Shown: in pieces, positions 49,461 through 63,659 of the stretch
Position numbering within the stretch: the stretch's first letter is position 1
Layout of the letters: every line of letters starts with the position of its first letter
Source: Lates calcarifer
Lineage: Eukaryota; Chordata; Actinopteri; Centropomidae
Length of the DNA stretch: 64,000 nucleotides
Assembly (NCBI RefSeq): GCF_001640805.2
Contig: NC_066833.1
Coordinates: 8,644,940-8,708,939 of the forward strand
Direction: 5' to 3'
The notes under the pieces: model-generated
The model's input: the letters and a program-made list of their open reading frames with translations, nothing else
The model's database searches: none
What the model was told of the DNA's origin: nothing
Position numbers and translations under genes: made by a program

Positions 49461-52303
49461 AAAAGAAAAAAAAAAAACACTGTATGTATGTGCAGCAAAT
49501 TATATGGATGTGTGTGTCTCATGTCAGTGTCGCATGTCATGTTGACACATTTCAGGCAGCAGATTTCTCCTGTTTTTAATTTGGAATCACAGAGCTGAAA
49601 TGGTTAAAATAAATGTTCCTCATTCTGCTGAATGATTCACAGTCTAAGAGGAAGTGCACCTCTGTCTCAACCTCACCTGTTGAGCAGTGACCACACGCTC
49701 AGGTTTCTTTCAGTTTCCATGGGTTTTTGTTTTTTCTTCCTCCTTCAGTTTGTGGTCACAGAGCCTGAACTGGCTCAGGATCTGCCTCTGCTGACATATT
49801 GTCACTTTGGAATCTCTCTTTAAGGACAGATGACATTCTGATCTACTTTGGCCTTTAGTTTTTTCAAATCAGATTGCTGTTTGGTGAGCAGTTGGACAAC
49901 AGTTGTGCTCACTCTGGATAACACAACCAAATATTATCATTTGGAAGTTCTAAACTCTTCTCTCAATTGCATTCAGAGCTCTTTTTCCTTTAATGCATTC
50001 ACTGTGTCCAATAATTTGATCATTTATGGTCAAATGGTGTTTGTTTTCCTGACACCTGTGGCTTCATGATATTAGTTTTCTTCTTACTAACTGCCAGGGC
50101 CCAGTTCTGGCAGCATCTTTGTACTGTGTCCAGCTGTGGTGGTATTCTGTCTTTAGGAGGAGACAGTAAGAAAAGGTCTCTGCTGCTGATGGCGTAATGG
50201 AAGGTTGGTGGACAGGTCTTGAAGAGGGTGAAGGCTTTCTTTGGTTGTACTTCATGTTTCTTTCGATCCCTCCTTCATATATTCTTCTCTGTTATGTCAC
50301 AATCTCTCACTCTTGAGCTGAGTTCACTTTATTGCCATTACAGTAAACACTGTTGGGAACCCACATCTCCCTGAGCACCAGCACAGAGATGCACAGAGAT
50401 ATAGTAGATGAAAGTAAAAGTGAGAAGGGAATGTTTCAGGAACAGGAAACTCATGATAAAGACATCGTGTAATACAACTCTGGCCTGTTCAACCAGCTGA
50501 ATAAAATAGACCTGTTTCTCGTGTCATACTGATAACATGCAACCATGTCAAACAAGTTCAAGTTTATTCATCACTGCAACAAACAAGAATAATAATAGTA
50601 GTAATAATAATAGTGACATACTGCACAACCCACGCAGCCAACATCTGCCTTACATGTTGGTGTTGAGAAGCTTAATGGACATAAGCAGGAATAAATGTTG
50701 GTAGAGGTTGAGCCTGCTCTTGGGAACCAATCTTCTACCAGAAGCTAAAAGCTATAACTCTGGGTGGAGAATATGAACATGTACACTGGTGAACTGCTGA
50801 AAGCATTTATAAAATAATACAATTAGACATCATTCAGTTCAATCAAAGTGTGCTGTACACCACATGTTTGAAGTGGATTCTCTTAAGTTATTGTAACTGG
50901 ATTGATCAGGACACGTTCTTTAACTACCCCGTAAAACAAACTTGAAGGACTGCCTTTTTTCACAAAGAAGATCTTGTTTAGGCCGCCAGGCTCAGTCAAA
51001 CAAGAAATACCTGCTGCGTCACTGAAGCCTGGTGAAGTGCCAATACTACTTAAAATATGTTGCATGCCTGTTACAAGTATTTACTGTTTACTGGGATAGA
51101 AACTTCTTCCTGTGAAATCCACAGTCTAATGAAAGGACCTGCTCCTTGTAAACACTATAACTCAGGAGCAGAGGGGGGTTATGATCATGATTCACATTTG
51201 TTGGATACTGAATTGGTGACACTAATCTTGAATCTGGTGATTGTATAGATCTTCTGTGCTGCCAGGTTTAAGATGTAAACTTCCACTAAAGCTGGTATTT
51301 CTAGTTTTTTCCCCCTTTTTTAAGCTGTCCCTGTCAGATATAGTTACAGTGCTTTCTATAGGATGTGGGTGTGGTTAAGAACATAAGTCATCAGCAAGAT
51401 GAGACACTGCTGCAGGGCGGTGGGTGGTCACCCCCCTCAAACTCAGTTCCTGCAAGTCATGAAAACAGAATAAACTTTCCTGCAAACCAGCAAAATCAGC
51501 GACACGGCCACACTGAGATTTCATCAGTGTGTTCTCTCCAAACAGTATCTCAGCTGAGGTAAGACACGTGATATGATAAAATTCATCCGCCTGGAACTGA
51601 AGCTTTGATTCACAGACATCAGGAAAGCTTGATGTCACAAATCATTGAGAAACGTACACACTAGAGGTTTGTGTGGTTTACAAGTATCTGCATTTTGTGC
51701 TTTTTAATACTTTTGTCCACAACATTTAAGAGGAAAACATTGTAGTTTGTACTCCATTACATTTACTCTACTGACTGTTTACTACTTTATATACTTTATC
51801 TATCATAATACATCATAATTTACTGGTTGATTATATTTGTATTAATCTGAATCTGGAAAGTAACTGGTGACTAAAACTGTAAAATAATAATGTCAATTCT
51901 TGTGTTGGTGTAAAGCTGCTATTTTCAGATGTAAATAGTGACACTTGTATCATAATGGTTGACATTTTAAACTCTTGGTGAAATAATGAAAACACAAAGG
52001 TAATAACTTCCCCAACAAAGACTGTAACTTTTTAAAACTTTTAAGTTAAACGTTAAGTTAAAAGTTTATATGTCCAGTAGCAACCTTGTTTTCTACAAAA
52101 TGTATTTGGCAAAATTGACATCATATGAATGAAATTTCTAAAATACAGGTTGGTTATTAAGCCTAGACTTTAGTGGTGGTTCAGAGAAAATGTGCTGCTT
52201 CTGAAACATGATACCATTGTCCTGTATATGTTCCTCATATTTATCTTTCTTTGTGTCCGTACAAAATGACATTTGAACGTTTCTACACTCAAGAAAAACG
52301 CCC
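49461..52303. other. Intergenic or 5' region between the LINE and the NXPE3-like gene
   Basis: No gene recognised. It should include the promoter and untranslated 5' exon(s) of the NXPE3-like gene, which I cannot place. Repeat-like wording at 51,680-51,800 resembles the common fish repeat at 14,088. Confidence 0.5.
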
Positions 52304-52357
52304 AGGTCCTGTTGGAGAACCAGCAGGTCCGGCTCTGCTGGTTCTCCAACAGGACCT
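52304..52357. repeat. Perfect inverted repeat, 23-bp arms, 8-nt loop
   Basis: Arm 1 (52,304-52,326) begins AGGTCCTGTTGGAGAACC and is exactly complementary to arm 2 (52,335-52,357); the loop is GTCCGGCT. It lies 246 bp before the first NXPE3-like coding exon, probably in a 5' intron. No mismatch is present. Confidence 0.9.
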
Positions 52358-52647
52358 CTTCACATCTGCGAGCCAGTTTGGTCATCCTAAACAAGACTTT
52401 ACAGTTTAAGTCTGCAAGATTCATCTACTTAACTATAACTAACTAGCAGAGGGACAGTGTCTGTGACTCATCTGTAATGATCTGATCTGAGAGTGAAAAC
52501 AGATTTTGTACAAATTGTTGTAAAGGTAACTTTGCACATTGTGTGTCACATTGCAATATCCAGATGAATTCAAATATTTACATGATGTATTTTTTATTTC
52601 AGCACCAGACTGAGTGGACACAGTTCTACACTGCAGCCAGAGAAGAT

Positions 52648-56242
<3,595 letters not shown>

Positions 56243-56288
56243 GGTGCCTAGATGATTTTTTAAAATTACATCTTACTTAAAAAGTGTG

Positions 56289-56294
56289 AATAAA
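56289..56294 (+). terminator. nxpe3: Candidate polyadenylation signal of the NXPE3-like gene
   Basis: AATAAA lies 47 bases after the TAG stop and is the first canonical signal downstream. The spacing would give a very short 3' untranslated region; later AT-rich sequence could supply alternatives. Confidence 0.5.
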
Positions 56295-57581
56295 CACAAG
56301 TTTTAAGCCGATTACTCATTTAGTTGTTCCAGCTACTTTTTTCAAATTATGAAGTATTATGTACTTAATTATTATAATTCTGAACACAAGTTTTAAAGTT
56401 GATAACTATTTAAAAAAGTCCAATTAGATTGTCTTCAGTAGTTTTGAGCTTTTTCATGTTTTTGTTCATGTAGTAGCTTTTAAGAAATTAATTAATTCAA
56501 CAACACATTTTTTAAAAATTCAATAGTTTTAAGGGTAGGTCAAAAGATTTCGGAACACATCTAAATTCAACATAAACAACTGAGACAGCCTCAAACCTGA
56601 GTCTGCACTGAGATAAAAGCCAAGTAAAGTGTGATGGAACTTTCCTAAAGTTTCTACTCCTAAGATACATCTGTAATCACCTGAAGTGCACAGACTGGAC
56701 TGACTACAGTTTTTCTAATCCAGTGAGCACAGGAGAAGAAGTATGGGATGGAAAGCAGCTATAAACCAGGTTGGAGGTATTACAGACACTGATGAATGAT
56801 CACACTGCCAGGTTGGAAGTTGCAGGAAATCACAAACTGAAGTAGAATCAGATGAGGCAGATTAAGAGAAGGTTATACTTCTATAACATCTATGTTAAAT
56901 TTTATGGGATCTAATTATAATAGGCTGCGATTTGAAGGCACTTGATGAGCCTTGACTTAATTTGGGGGAAGAAAACTGATACACTTCAGCTGGCATTGGG
57001 GACAGAGACCACTTCATTTAATTTTAAAATAAAGCATTAGAATATCCAAAATGGTGTTTTTAAATGAGAGTAATACATAATCAATGACACAAATTGGATT
57101 TTGAAACTCAATGATTCAATGGTCAGATGATTATAGAAAAACAGAGTCATTTAATTTAATTTAAATTAATTTGATTTAAAACACCAAACTCACAACTGAT
57201 GGTTAAAACTCAATGAAATGTTTAAGGTGAAAACTTGTATATGAAAGGAGTCACCTGTCAGTCAGTGATAGAGGAACGTCTGCACGTCCAGACAAACTTT
57301 TCCAAAAAGTAACAAGAGGAATCAGAACATGTACCGACAGCTCTCAGTCTCTGTTCCATCTCAGTGTTCTGATCTTTATCAGACTTCAGCAGACAAACAA
57401 CTCCCTCTGATTCCTGATTAACACATGGAACCACCACAAAGCTGTTGACAAAATAAACATATTCATATACAAGAGGTACTGTTACCCAGTTAAAGTGAAC
57501 ACACTGACACAGATGGAAGCCAATCTGTACGTTCATGTAATATTGGTTTACTTCCACCAGAGGGTGCTCTAACCTTAAATG
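56295..57581. other. AT-rich intergenic DNA after the NXPE3-like gene
   Basis: No gene recognised. The minus-strand frame at 57,258-57,611 begins inside the Tc1 terminal repeat and lacks family motifs. Confidence 0.5.
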
Positions 57582-57710
57582 TACACCCATCAGCCACAAC
57601 ATTAAAGCCACTGACAGGTGACGTGCTGGGAAACCTTGGCTCCTTCATTCACCTGGATGTTATTTTGACACGTACCACCCACCTAAACACTGTTGCAGAC
57701 CAAACACCCC
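57582..57710 (+). mobile_element. Internally deleted Tc1-like transposon remnant
   Basis: TACACCCATCAGCCACAACA with TTAAAGCCACTGACAGGTGA is the terminal inverted repeat of a common Tc1-like element. It runs directly into CTGGGAAACCTTGGCTCC, then a frame reading HLDVILTRTTHLNTVADQ, which belongs to the middle of the transposase. About 1 kb of the parent element is missing between these parts, and the other terminus is absent. Confidence 0.7.
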
Positions 57711-58327
57711 CCACCCCGGCTGAGCCCCAGACAAGCCCCAGCCCAGGTTAACCTCTGGGTCTTAGGTTTCACATCATGTTGGAGCTTTACGCTGCATCAT
57801 GAGACACTATTTCATAGAAAATATAGTTTGATCGTGCACGGTGGTGATGTTTATATGTTGTCTTAAACATCTCTACTTTAAGTTAAAACTCATGTTGTAT
57901 GTTATGTATTATAACTGCTACTTGTAGTTAAATATGATCACTGTTGATAAATAAAAACAGTTGATAAATTCTCTATATCACAGTCTGTCAGAGGGAATTT
58001 AAACGTAATGAAAAATCTTAAGAAGCCCAGTGTTTTAGCTTGTTTTATTTCTCAGACAGAGAGAATATACAGAGAGGAATTAAGATTTCAGATCAGCTGT
58101 GGGTCAGATGAACTGTGAATTTAATCATTCATGCTCAGCCTGTGCATGTTAAACCTTTAATGTGAATGTTGCACATATACAGTGTTAGCTTGGCTTTTTC
58201 AGACATGTCCATATATTTCAAATGGATGTAACAAACAACAGACTACAGGTAAATCTGAGGCAGCATATTCAAGAACAGCAGCTGCAGGCTTTTATTTGTT
58301 GCTCTTATTATGTGCACATAATGGGCC

Positions 58328-59263
58328 TCATCTCTGCCTTATGTGAATCTTCACATATCCAAAAATGACTCTTCTGATCTGGGGCAGTTTCAGGCCGTAA
58401 ACCAGAGGGTTATTGATGGGGGGAATGATCAGAAACTCCAGAGATAAGACAACAATGACATATGTATTGACTTCACTAAAGTTAAGACTCAGTGGAACTT
58501 CGCAGAATACTGAGATGCAGAAGTTCACATATGTCACTATGTGAGGCAGACAGGTCTGTAACGCCTTTCCTCTGAATTCAGACGAGCTTCTTCTGCAGAC
58601 AAGTACAATATGCAGGTAGGAGTACAGGACAAAGAACAAGGGTAAAAAGATTGATGGCACAACGAGCAACTGACCTACTATGTTCATCACACTTTCTTTC
58701 ACACAGGACAGCTGCAGCATAGATAAGAAGCTGCAAAAAATGTGCAGCTGATTACCACACAAAGGCACACTGCTGGACTGATAGAAGAAGATGCTAAAAA
58801 TACACAGAGGGTAGAGCACGGCAAAAATCAGAAGATATCGCACCATCCTCAACGTCATTTTACTGTGATAGTGTAAAGGCTGGCAAATAGCAACAAACCT
58901 GTCATAGGCCATGACAGTCAGAATAGTCAGCTCGTGTCCTTTGTAAGTGTGAATGATGTACATCTGGATGAAACAAGACGGACGGGAGATGAAATGAGTG
59001 TCAGACAGTATGTCCATCAGAAACCTGGGGAAGAAGGCGGCTGAGCCGTACACAGAGTTCACAGACAGACAGCAGATAAATATATACATGGGCTGATGCA
59101 GAGACTTCTCCACACACACTGACAGAATAATGACGGCGTTAACACAGATTATAGTCATGTAGATCAACAGACACAGACTGAAGGACAGATATCTGAGCCG
59201 CCCCTGGTCTGTGAACAGAGAGAACTCAAAGTAAAAAGGAGTCAGGCTGTTGTTGCTGCTCAT
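58328..59263 (-). CDS. Olfactory receptor, teleost type (odorant GPCR), intact
   Basis: A single-exon, 311-residue, seven-transmembrane receptor of the odorant family, acting at the cilia of olfactory neurons and coupled to the olfactory G protein. Visible hallmarks are an N-terminal sequon (NNS, N5), LHQPMYIFICCLSV at TM2, C97 at the start of TM3, MAYDRFVAICQPLHY (118-132) at the end of TM3, extracellular-loop cysteines C169, C177 and C187, KALQTCLPH before TM6, and INNPLVYGLKLPQIR at TM7. Its length is normal for the family. A CAG two bases before the ATG (GGCTCAG|AC) could be the acceptor of a 5' untranslated intron, common for these genes. The ligand is unknown. Its closest visible relative is the paralogue at 62,709. 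Confidence 0.96.
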   Translation of the reverse strand: MSSNNSLTPFYFEFSLFTDQGRLRYLSFSLCLLIYMTIICVNAVIILSVCVEKSLHQPMYIFICCLSVNSVYGSAAFFPRFLMDILSDTHFISRPSCFIQMYIIHTYKGHELTILTVMAYDRFVAICQPLHYHSKMTLRMVRYLLIFAVLYPLCIFSIFFYQSSSVPLCGNQLHIFCSFLSMLQLSCVKESVMNIVGQLLVVPSIFLPLFFVLYSYLHIVLVCRRSSSEFRGKALQTCLPHIVTYVNFCISVFCEVPLSLNFSEVNTYVIVVLSLEFLIIPPINNPLVYGLKLPQIRRVIFGYVKIHIRQR

Positions 59264-60074
59264 GTCTGAGCCACAGCCGTGAGAAAAGAGAGGTGGAGGT
59301 ACAGCTAAAATGTTCTTATTAGACGTCCTACTTTAACACACAAGACATAAAACAAGTTTAGAAGCTGCTCATCTGCAACAGCTGTGCCAAATAATATTCA
59401 GTACAACTGAATGAAATAGGATTAAAAAATAAGCACTGCTGTACAAATGTAAAGAATAATCAGCTACACCCACATTTCCACTGAACACTGAGCAACCTTT
59501 ACAGTTTAACATGTGCCACAGTCTTCTATGTATGGACGATACACATATCAACCAAACAGTCTGTGATGAGTTCACAGACAGTGAGACTGTAGGATCATGC
59601 AGCTTCTCTCAGTCTGATCCACACTGAGGCCGTGCTCAGCTAATAAACTGTTCTGCTGAGGCTACAAACCAGGTCCAGAGGGAGGAAACTCCACCCACAA
59701 ACCTAACACCATGTCATCATTCACCCCTGTGTTTTCTTCCTGTTCAGATGATGTGAACTGTAGGTAAAGCTTTAGTGTGAAAATATACATCTCATATGTC
59801 CATACACATCAGCATTTACTGAAGTCCTACTGACGTTCAGCAGCAAATACTGAATATTCTGAGATTATTAATTACTGATGCTTTCTACAAACATTAGGAG
59901 GAAATGTTTGGATGAATCTGACACACGGCAAAAATATTCCAAAATGTCCACACCCACACACACACACCTGTATATCTGCTCCTTCAGAGCTCCATCATCA
60001 TGGTCTTACTTTAATATGGAATTAAAAATCACAGGAGACAGGAAGTGTTTCTTTTATCAAAGTGTGACTGAAAA
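59264..60074. other. 5' flank of the first olfactory receptor
   Basis: No coding signal recognised. The promoter and any untranslated exon of the minus-strand receptor should lie here. Confidence 0.4.
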
Positions 60075-60935
60075 CACTGGCTGTTTTCTAACGTACTATT
60101 CATGCTAAGTCTGACGTCAGTTAGTATGTAGTGTGTTCACACTGCGTAGTATGCGAATTTTGTGTACGCGAGAAATGCCCGGATGTATAATAAATCAGCA
60201 AGAATTTCAGAGTATGCACCGTGAGCTTACTCGACATACTCAACTGCCCCACAATGCATTGCGTTCTGTCAGACTGCGTACAATGACAATATATAAGAAT
60301 CGTAATAATAATAGTAATAATAATAACTGATTTTAATGAAAGAGACCTTTTTCTTTTCTTTCTTTTTTCTTACTTTCCCTCAGTCTTAGCAGTTCACATC
60401 ACATTAATTTACTGGGAGCTAGCAATCTGACTGAAACTTGATGTGTTAATACTTACTTCTGAGGGAAATCCAGAATTGATGTATATCTGGATAATGTACC
60501 GCAGACGACGAGGCGATGTGAGTGACAGCAGGTGGCTGAGGCATAACTGAAGCCTCGGACCCAGGATACCGCCGGTAAACACGGCAGGCCGGCCAGCGGC
60601 TCTGCCCAGATCTCCGAAAACTTCAGAGCAGATTTATAAACAGGAGTTTATAACACTAACTGAACACAAATTATAAATCTATATGGCAATATTGTCGCCT
60701 AAAAAAAATAATCAATGTACTAAAAGGACAGAGAAACGATCAATAAACGTGAAAAAATCTTTGCTTTAAATCGCCGCCAGTTGTCGCTGTTGCCGCCGGT
60801 GGTGTGAAATGCATTCTGGGATACTGGTGGTATGCTTCAGTGTGAACGGTCACGCTCATTTAGTAGGCAGTATACAGTACATACTGTTTGAGTGTGTAGT
60901 AGGCAGAACGTTAATATGCGGTTTCGAACACAGTC
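60075..60935. mobile_element. Probable non-autonomous DNA transposon
   Basis: The right end (AGTAGGCAGAACGTTAATAT and GCGGTTTCGAACACAGT) has a degenerate inverted counterpart at the left end (GTTTTCTAACGTACTATTCA, TAGTATGTAGTGTGTTCACA). Inside are TGCATTCTGGGATACTGGTG and TATGCTTCAGTGTGAACGGT, wording familiar from abundant short fish DNA transposons. No transposase is visible. Superfamily and exact ends are uncertain. Confidence 0.5.
60302..60327. repeat. (TAA)n microsatellite inside the DNA-transposon-like block
   Basis: Imperfect TAA run with TAG interruptions. Confidence 0.85.
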
Positions 60936-61079
60936 ACAGCCTCAGCTCACGGACTCTGCTTACTTCCTCTGATCAGCTGTCCAACCAATCAGCTTTCGCT
61001 ACGAACTCACTCAACCAATCATGTCGCTGCTGGCAAATTTGAAATCTTAAATCTCTCATTTCAGTGCGAGCTGCAGTGA

Positions 61080-61461
61080 GCGGCATGAACTACACTCAGC
61101 CCGTGAGTGTGTGTGTGTGTATACACTGCGCGGGTACGGTTTTAGCCGAAGCCGGACTCTGATCACCATCTCTGGATCCCAGCCCCGGCATGCAGGAGGA
61201 GACCGCGGTGAGACCAGGTCCTGAGCAGCGGCTCTCCGGCCGGATCTCCTGCGGTCTCAACATCACCTGTCTCTGGCTTCTCCGTACAAATCAGCTGCGC
61301 TCACCTCAAAACCCTGGACGTGCGTCACCCTCCGTCTCACCGTCAGCGACCGTTGCCGCCGCCCGGGCCTCCGTGCTGCCGCCGCCGACACGCCCCGTCA
61401 CACCCACCCAGCAGAGGCCACTCAGCGTCCTCTGTCCTCCACAGCCCAGCCCCGCTCCCAG
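61080..61461 (+). promoter_or_regulatory. CpG-rich block, candidate promoter and first exon
   Basis: CG dinucleotides are frequent here (for example GCCGCCGCCCGGGCC at about 61,357 and repeated GCCGCCGCC), while they are sparse in flanking DNA. The block ends in a consensus donor CCCAG|GTAGGC at 61,461. A frame open from ATG 61190 to the donor encodes a Pro/Ser/Arg-rich peptide beginning MQEETAVRPGPEQRL, which I do not recognise. It could be coding or only 5' untranslated sequence. If real, the gene continues to the right, past or around the second olfactory receptor. Confidence 0.35.
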
Positions 61462-62708
61462 GTAGGCCCCACACCCCACAGACCGCAAACATCCGGCTAA
61501 AGTGTGAGGAAATAAGTGAATGAATATCAGCCTCCAAATCCACTATCATCCACATTATTATTACCCGGCGTTACATCTATTTGTGAGCATTATGATCTAT
61601 AATGAGTTGATTCCAGGACACTGTGTGTGTGTGCGCTAAAACTCCATTTATACACTAATTATAGTCTCACCCATTCATTTCTAATGACTGATACAGGTTC
61701 AATAAAACACACAAAACCTAATTAAAAATCCTCAGAATGTGTTTAATCACAGGCTTATGACAAACAGGGGAAGTTAACTGTAAATGGCTCAGATTTGACC
61801 AGAACACAACAGAAGGGTTTAACATGTGTGACAGCACCAAGTCTTTCTGCTCTGAACAGCCACTGCTCTCCTTCCTTGACCTCTGAGCGTCGCCTTCAGG
61901 TGTCCTCCATCACCTCCTGTTCATGTTGTGTTTGTAAAAGTTTGTAAATTTCATGCTTTGAATGAATATATTTGAAACGTCAGGCCGGTCTGTGACCATG
62001 AGGCTGTTGTTTGTAACATACGGTCGGAGAGGTCAGTTGTTATATATTTGGAAGTTTAGTTTTTGTTCAGACTTCCAGTCTCCTCTGCTCCATCACTTTC
62101 TTTTCTGATGAGTTCAGGCGTCATGGTATTTTCAGTGGCTTTTCTGTTTGGTCCTTAAGGCTATTTCCCTGCTTCACATTTGTTCCTTTCTCATGCAGTT
62201 CTGTCCTCAGCCTCCAAACCTGTGCTTTAGCTTTACTCTGGAGACTCTGCGGTAAACAGCACTGAAGCTGTGGGGGCGAACCATCGTCTGCTCTGTTTTG
62301 TTTTATTTCAGGGAGACAGGTTTAGTGAAACATTCGCTTGGTTCTGTTTCACCTGTGGTTTGTTGGAACTTTTCTTTTGCTTGTAGCTTTGTTTCACCAT
62401 GAAGTTATCGCCTCTGATTATTTGTCATTTTCTGTAATAATGAATTTCTTTACTTAATTTATGAATCATTTATGAATGAAAGAGGCATCATACTTATACA
62501 ATACAATACAATATCAACATATAACACAACACGCACTCTGTTTTCTGACATGGCAGGTATGTGCTTTTAGATTACAAAAGAAAAAGGTATTAACAACTGA
62601 GCATCGTTATGAGACTGATTCAGATCAGTGTCAGCAGTTAGGCCTAAAGATTATACTGAACCATCTACAGTATAAACAGCTCATGCAGTGTTATTATCAC
62701 TGAGGGGT
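61462..62708. other. Region between the CpG-rich block and the second olfactory receptor
   Basis: Nothing recognised; composition returns to AT-rich within 100 bp of the splice donor at 61,461. Confidence 0.4.
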
Positions 62709-63659
62709 TTAAAGCTGCATTGTTAAAGACCCACGTGTCTTTAACAATGTAAAAATCACTTCTTTGATTTGAGGCAGGTTCAGGCCATAAACCAGAGGGT
62801 TATTGATGGGAGGAATGATCAGATACTCTAAAGATAAAACCACTATGATGACTGGGTCAACTTTATCTGCTTCAAGTCGACTCAGTGACAGCTCACAGAA
62901 GAGGGAGAAGGAAAAGATCACAAATGTCACAATGTGAGGGAGACAGGTCTGTAACGCCTTTCCCTTCAGTTCAGACGAGCTCCTCCTGCAGACGAGCAGA
63001 ATGCGCAGGTAGGTGTACAGGACAAAGAACAGGGGGATAAAGATGGTTGTTATAGTCACTATGCGACCTGCTATATTGTTTGCAGTCGTGTCCACACAGG
63101 AGAGCTGAACCACAGACCAGTTAGAGCAGCAGATCCTGTGCAGCTGATTTCCACACAGAGGCAGTTGAACAGTCAGATAGAGACAGACGCCACATGCAAA
63201 CACAGGGTAGAGCACAGCAAAAATCAGAAGCTGTATCACCGTCCTAAAGCTCATTTTACTGTGATAGTATAAAGGCTGGCAAATAGCAACAAATCTGTCA
63301 TAGGCCATAATGCCGAGAATAGTTAACTCACAAGATGCATAAGTGTAAATAACATAGATCTGAATGAAACAGAACGGACGGGAGATGAAATGAGTGTCAG
63401 ACAGTATGTCCATCAGAAACCTGGGGAAGAAGGCGGCTGAGCCGTACACAGAGTTCACAGACAGACAGCAGATAAATATATACATGGGCTGATGCAGAGA
63501 CTTCTCCACACACACTGACAGAATAATGACGGCGTTAACACAGATTATAGTCATGTAGATCAACAGACACAGACTGAAGGACAGATATCTGAGCCGCCCC
63601 TGGTCTGTGAACAGAGTCAGCTGAAAATAGAGAGGAGTCAGGCTGTTGTTGCTGCTCAT
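62709..63659 (-). CDS. Olfactory receptor, teleost type, tandem paralogue, intact
   Basis: A single-exon, 316-residue odorant receptor in the same orientation, 3.4 kb from its paralogue. It shares MSSNNSLTP at the start, LHQPMYIFICCLSV at TM2, MAYDRFVAICQPLYY at the end of TM3, KALQTCLPHIVTF before TM6 and INNPLVYGLNLPQIK at TM7. TM4 to TM6 and the C-terminus differ clearly from the neighbour (for example RTVIQLLIFAVLYPVFACGV against RMVRYLLIFAVLYPLCIFSI). The 243 bp encoding residues about 15-96 are identical at DNA level. The sequence CATGTCTGAGCCACAG around the start codon is also shared, so the duplication includes the immediate 5' flank. The ligand is unknown. Confidence 0.96.
   Translation of the reverse strand: MSSNNSLTPLYFQLTLFTDQGRLRYLSFSLCLLIYMTIICVNAVIILSVCVEKSLHQPMYIFICCLSVNSVYGSAAFFPRFLMDILSDTHFISRPFCFIQIYVIYTYASCELTILGIMAYDRFVAICQPLYYHSKMSFRTVIQLLIFAVLYPVFACGVCLYLTVQLPLCGNQLHRICCSNWSVVQLSCVDTTANNIAGRIVTITTIFIPLFFVLYTYLRILLVCRRSSSELKGKALQTCLPHIVTFVIFSFSLFCELSLSRLEADKVDPVIIVVLSLEYLIIPPINNPLVYGLNLPQIKEVIFTLLKTRGSLTMQL

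Noticed and set aside
52010..52070. Imperfect inverted repeat around AACTTTTAAGTTAAACG
   Set aside because: The arms are short, AT-only and mismatched, as expected by chance in AT-rich DNA.
57258..57611. Minus-strand frame of 117 codons beside the olfactory receptors
   Set aside because: It starts within the Tc1-like terminal repeat, has no recognisable domain, and the local sequence shows no coding bias.
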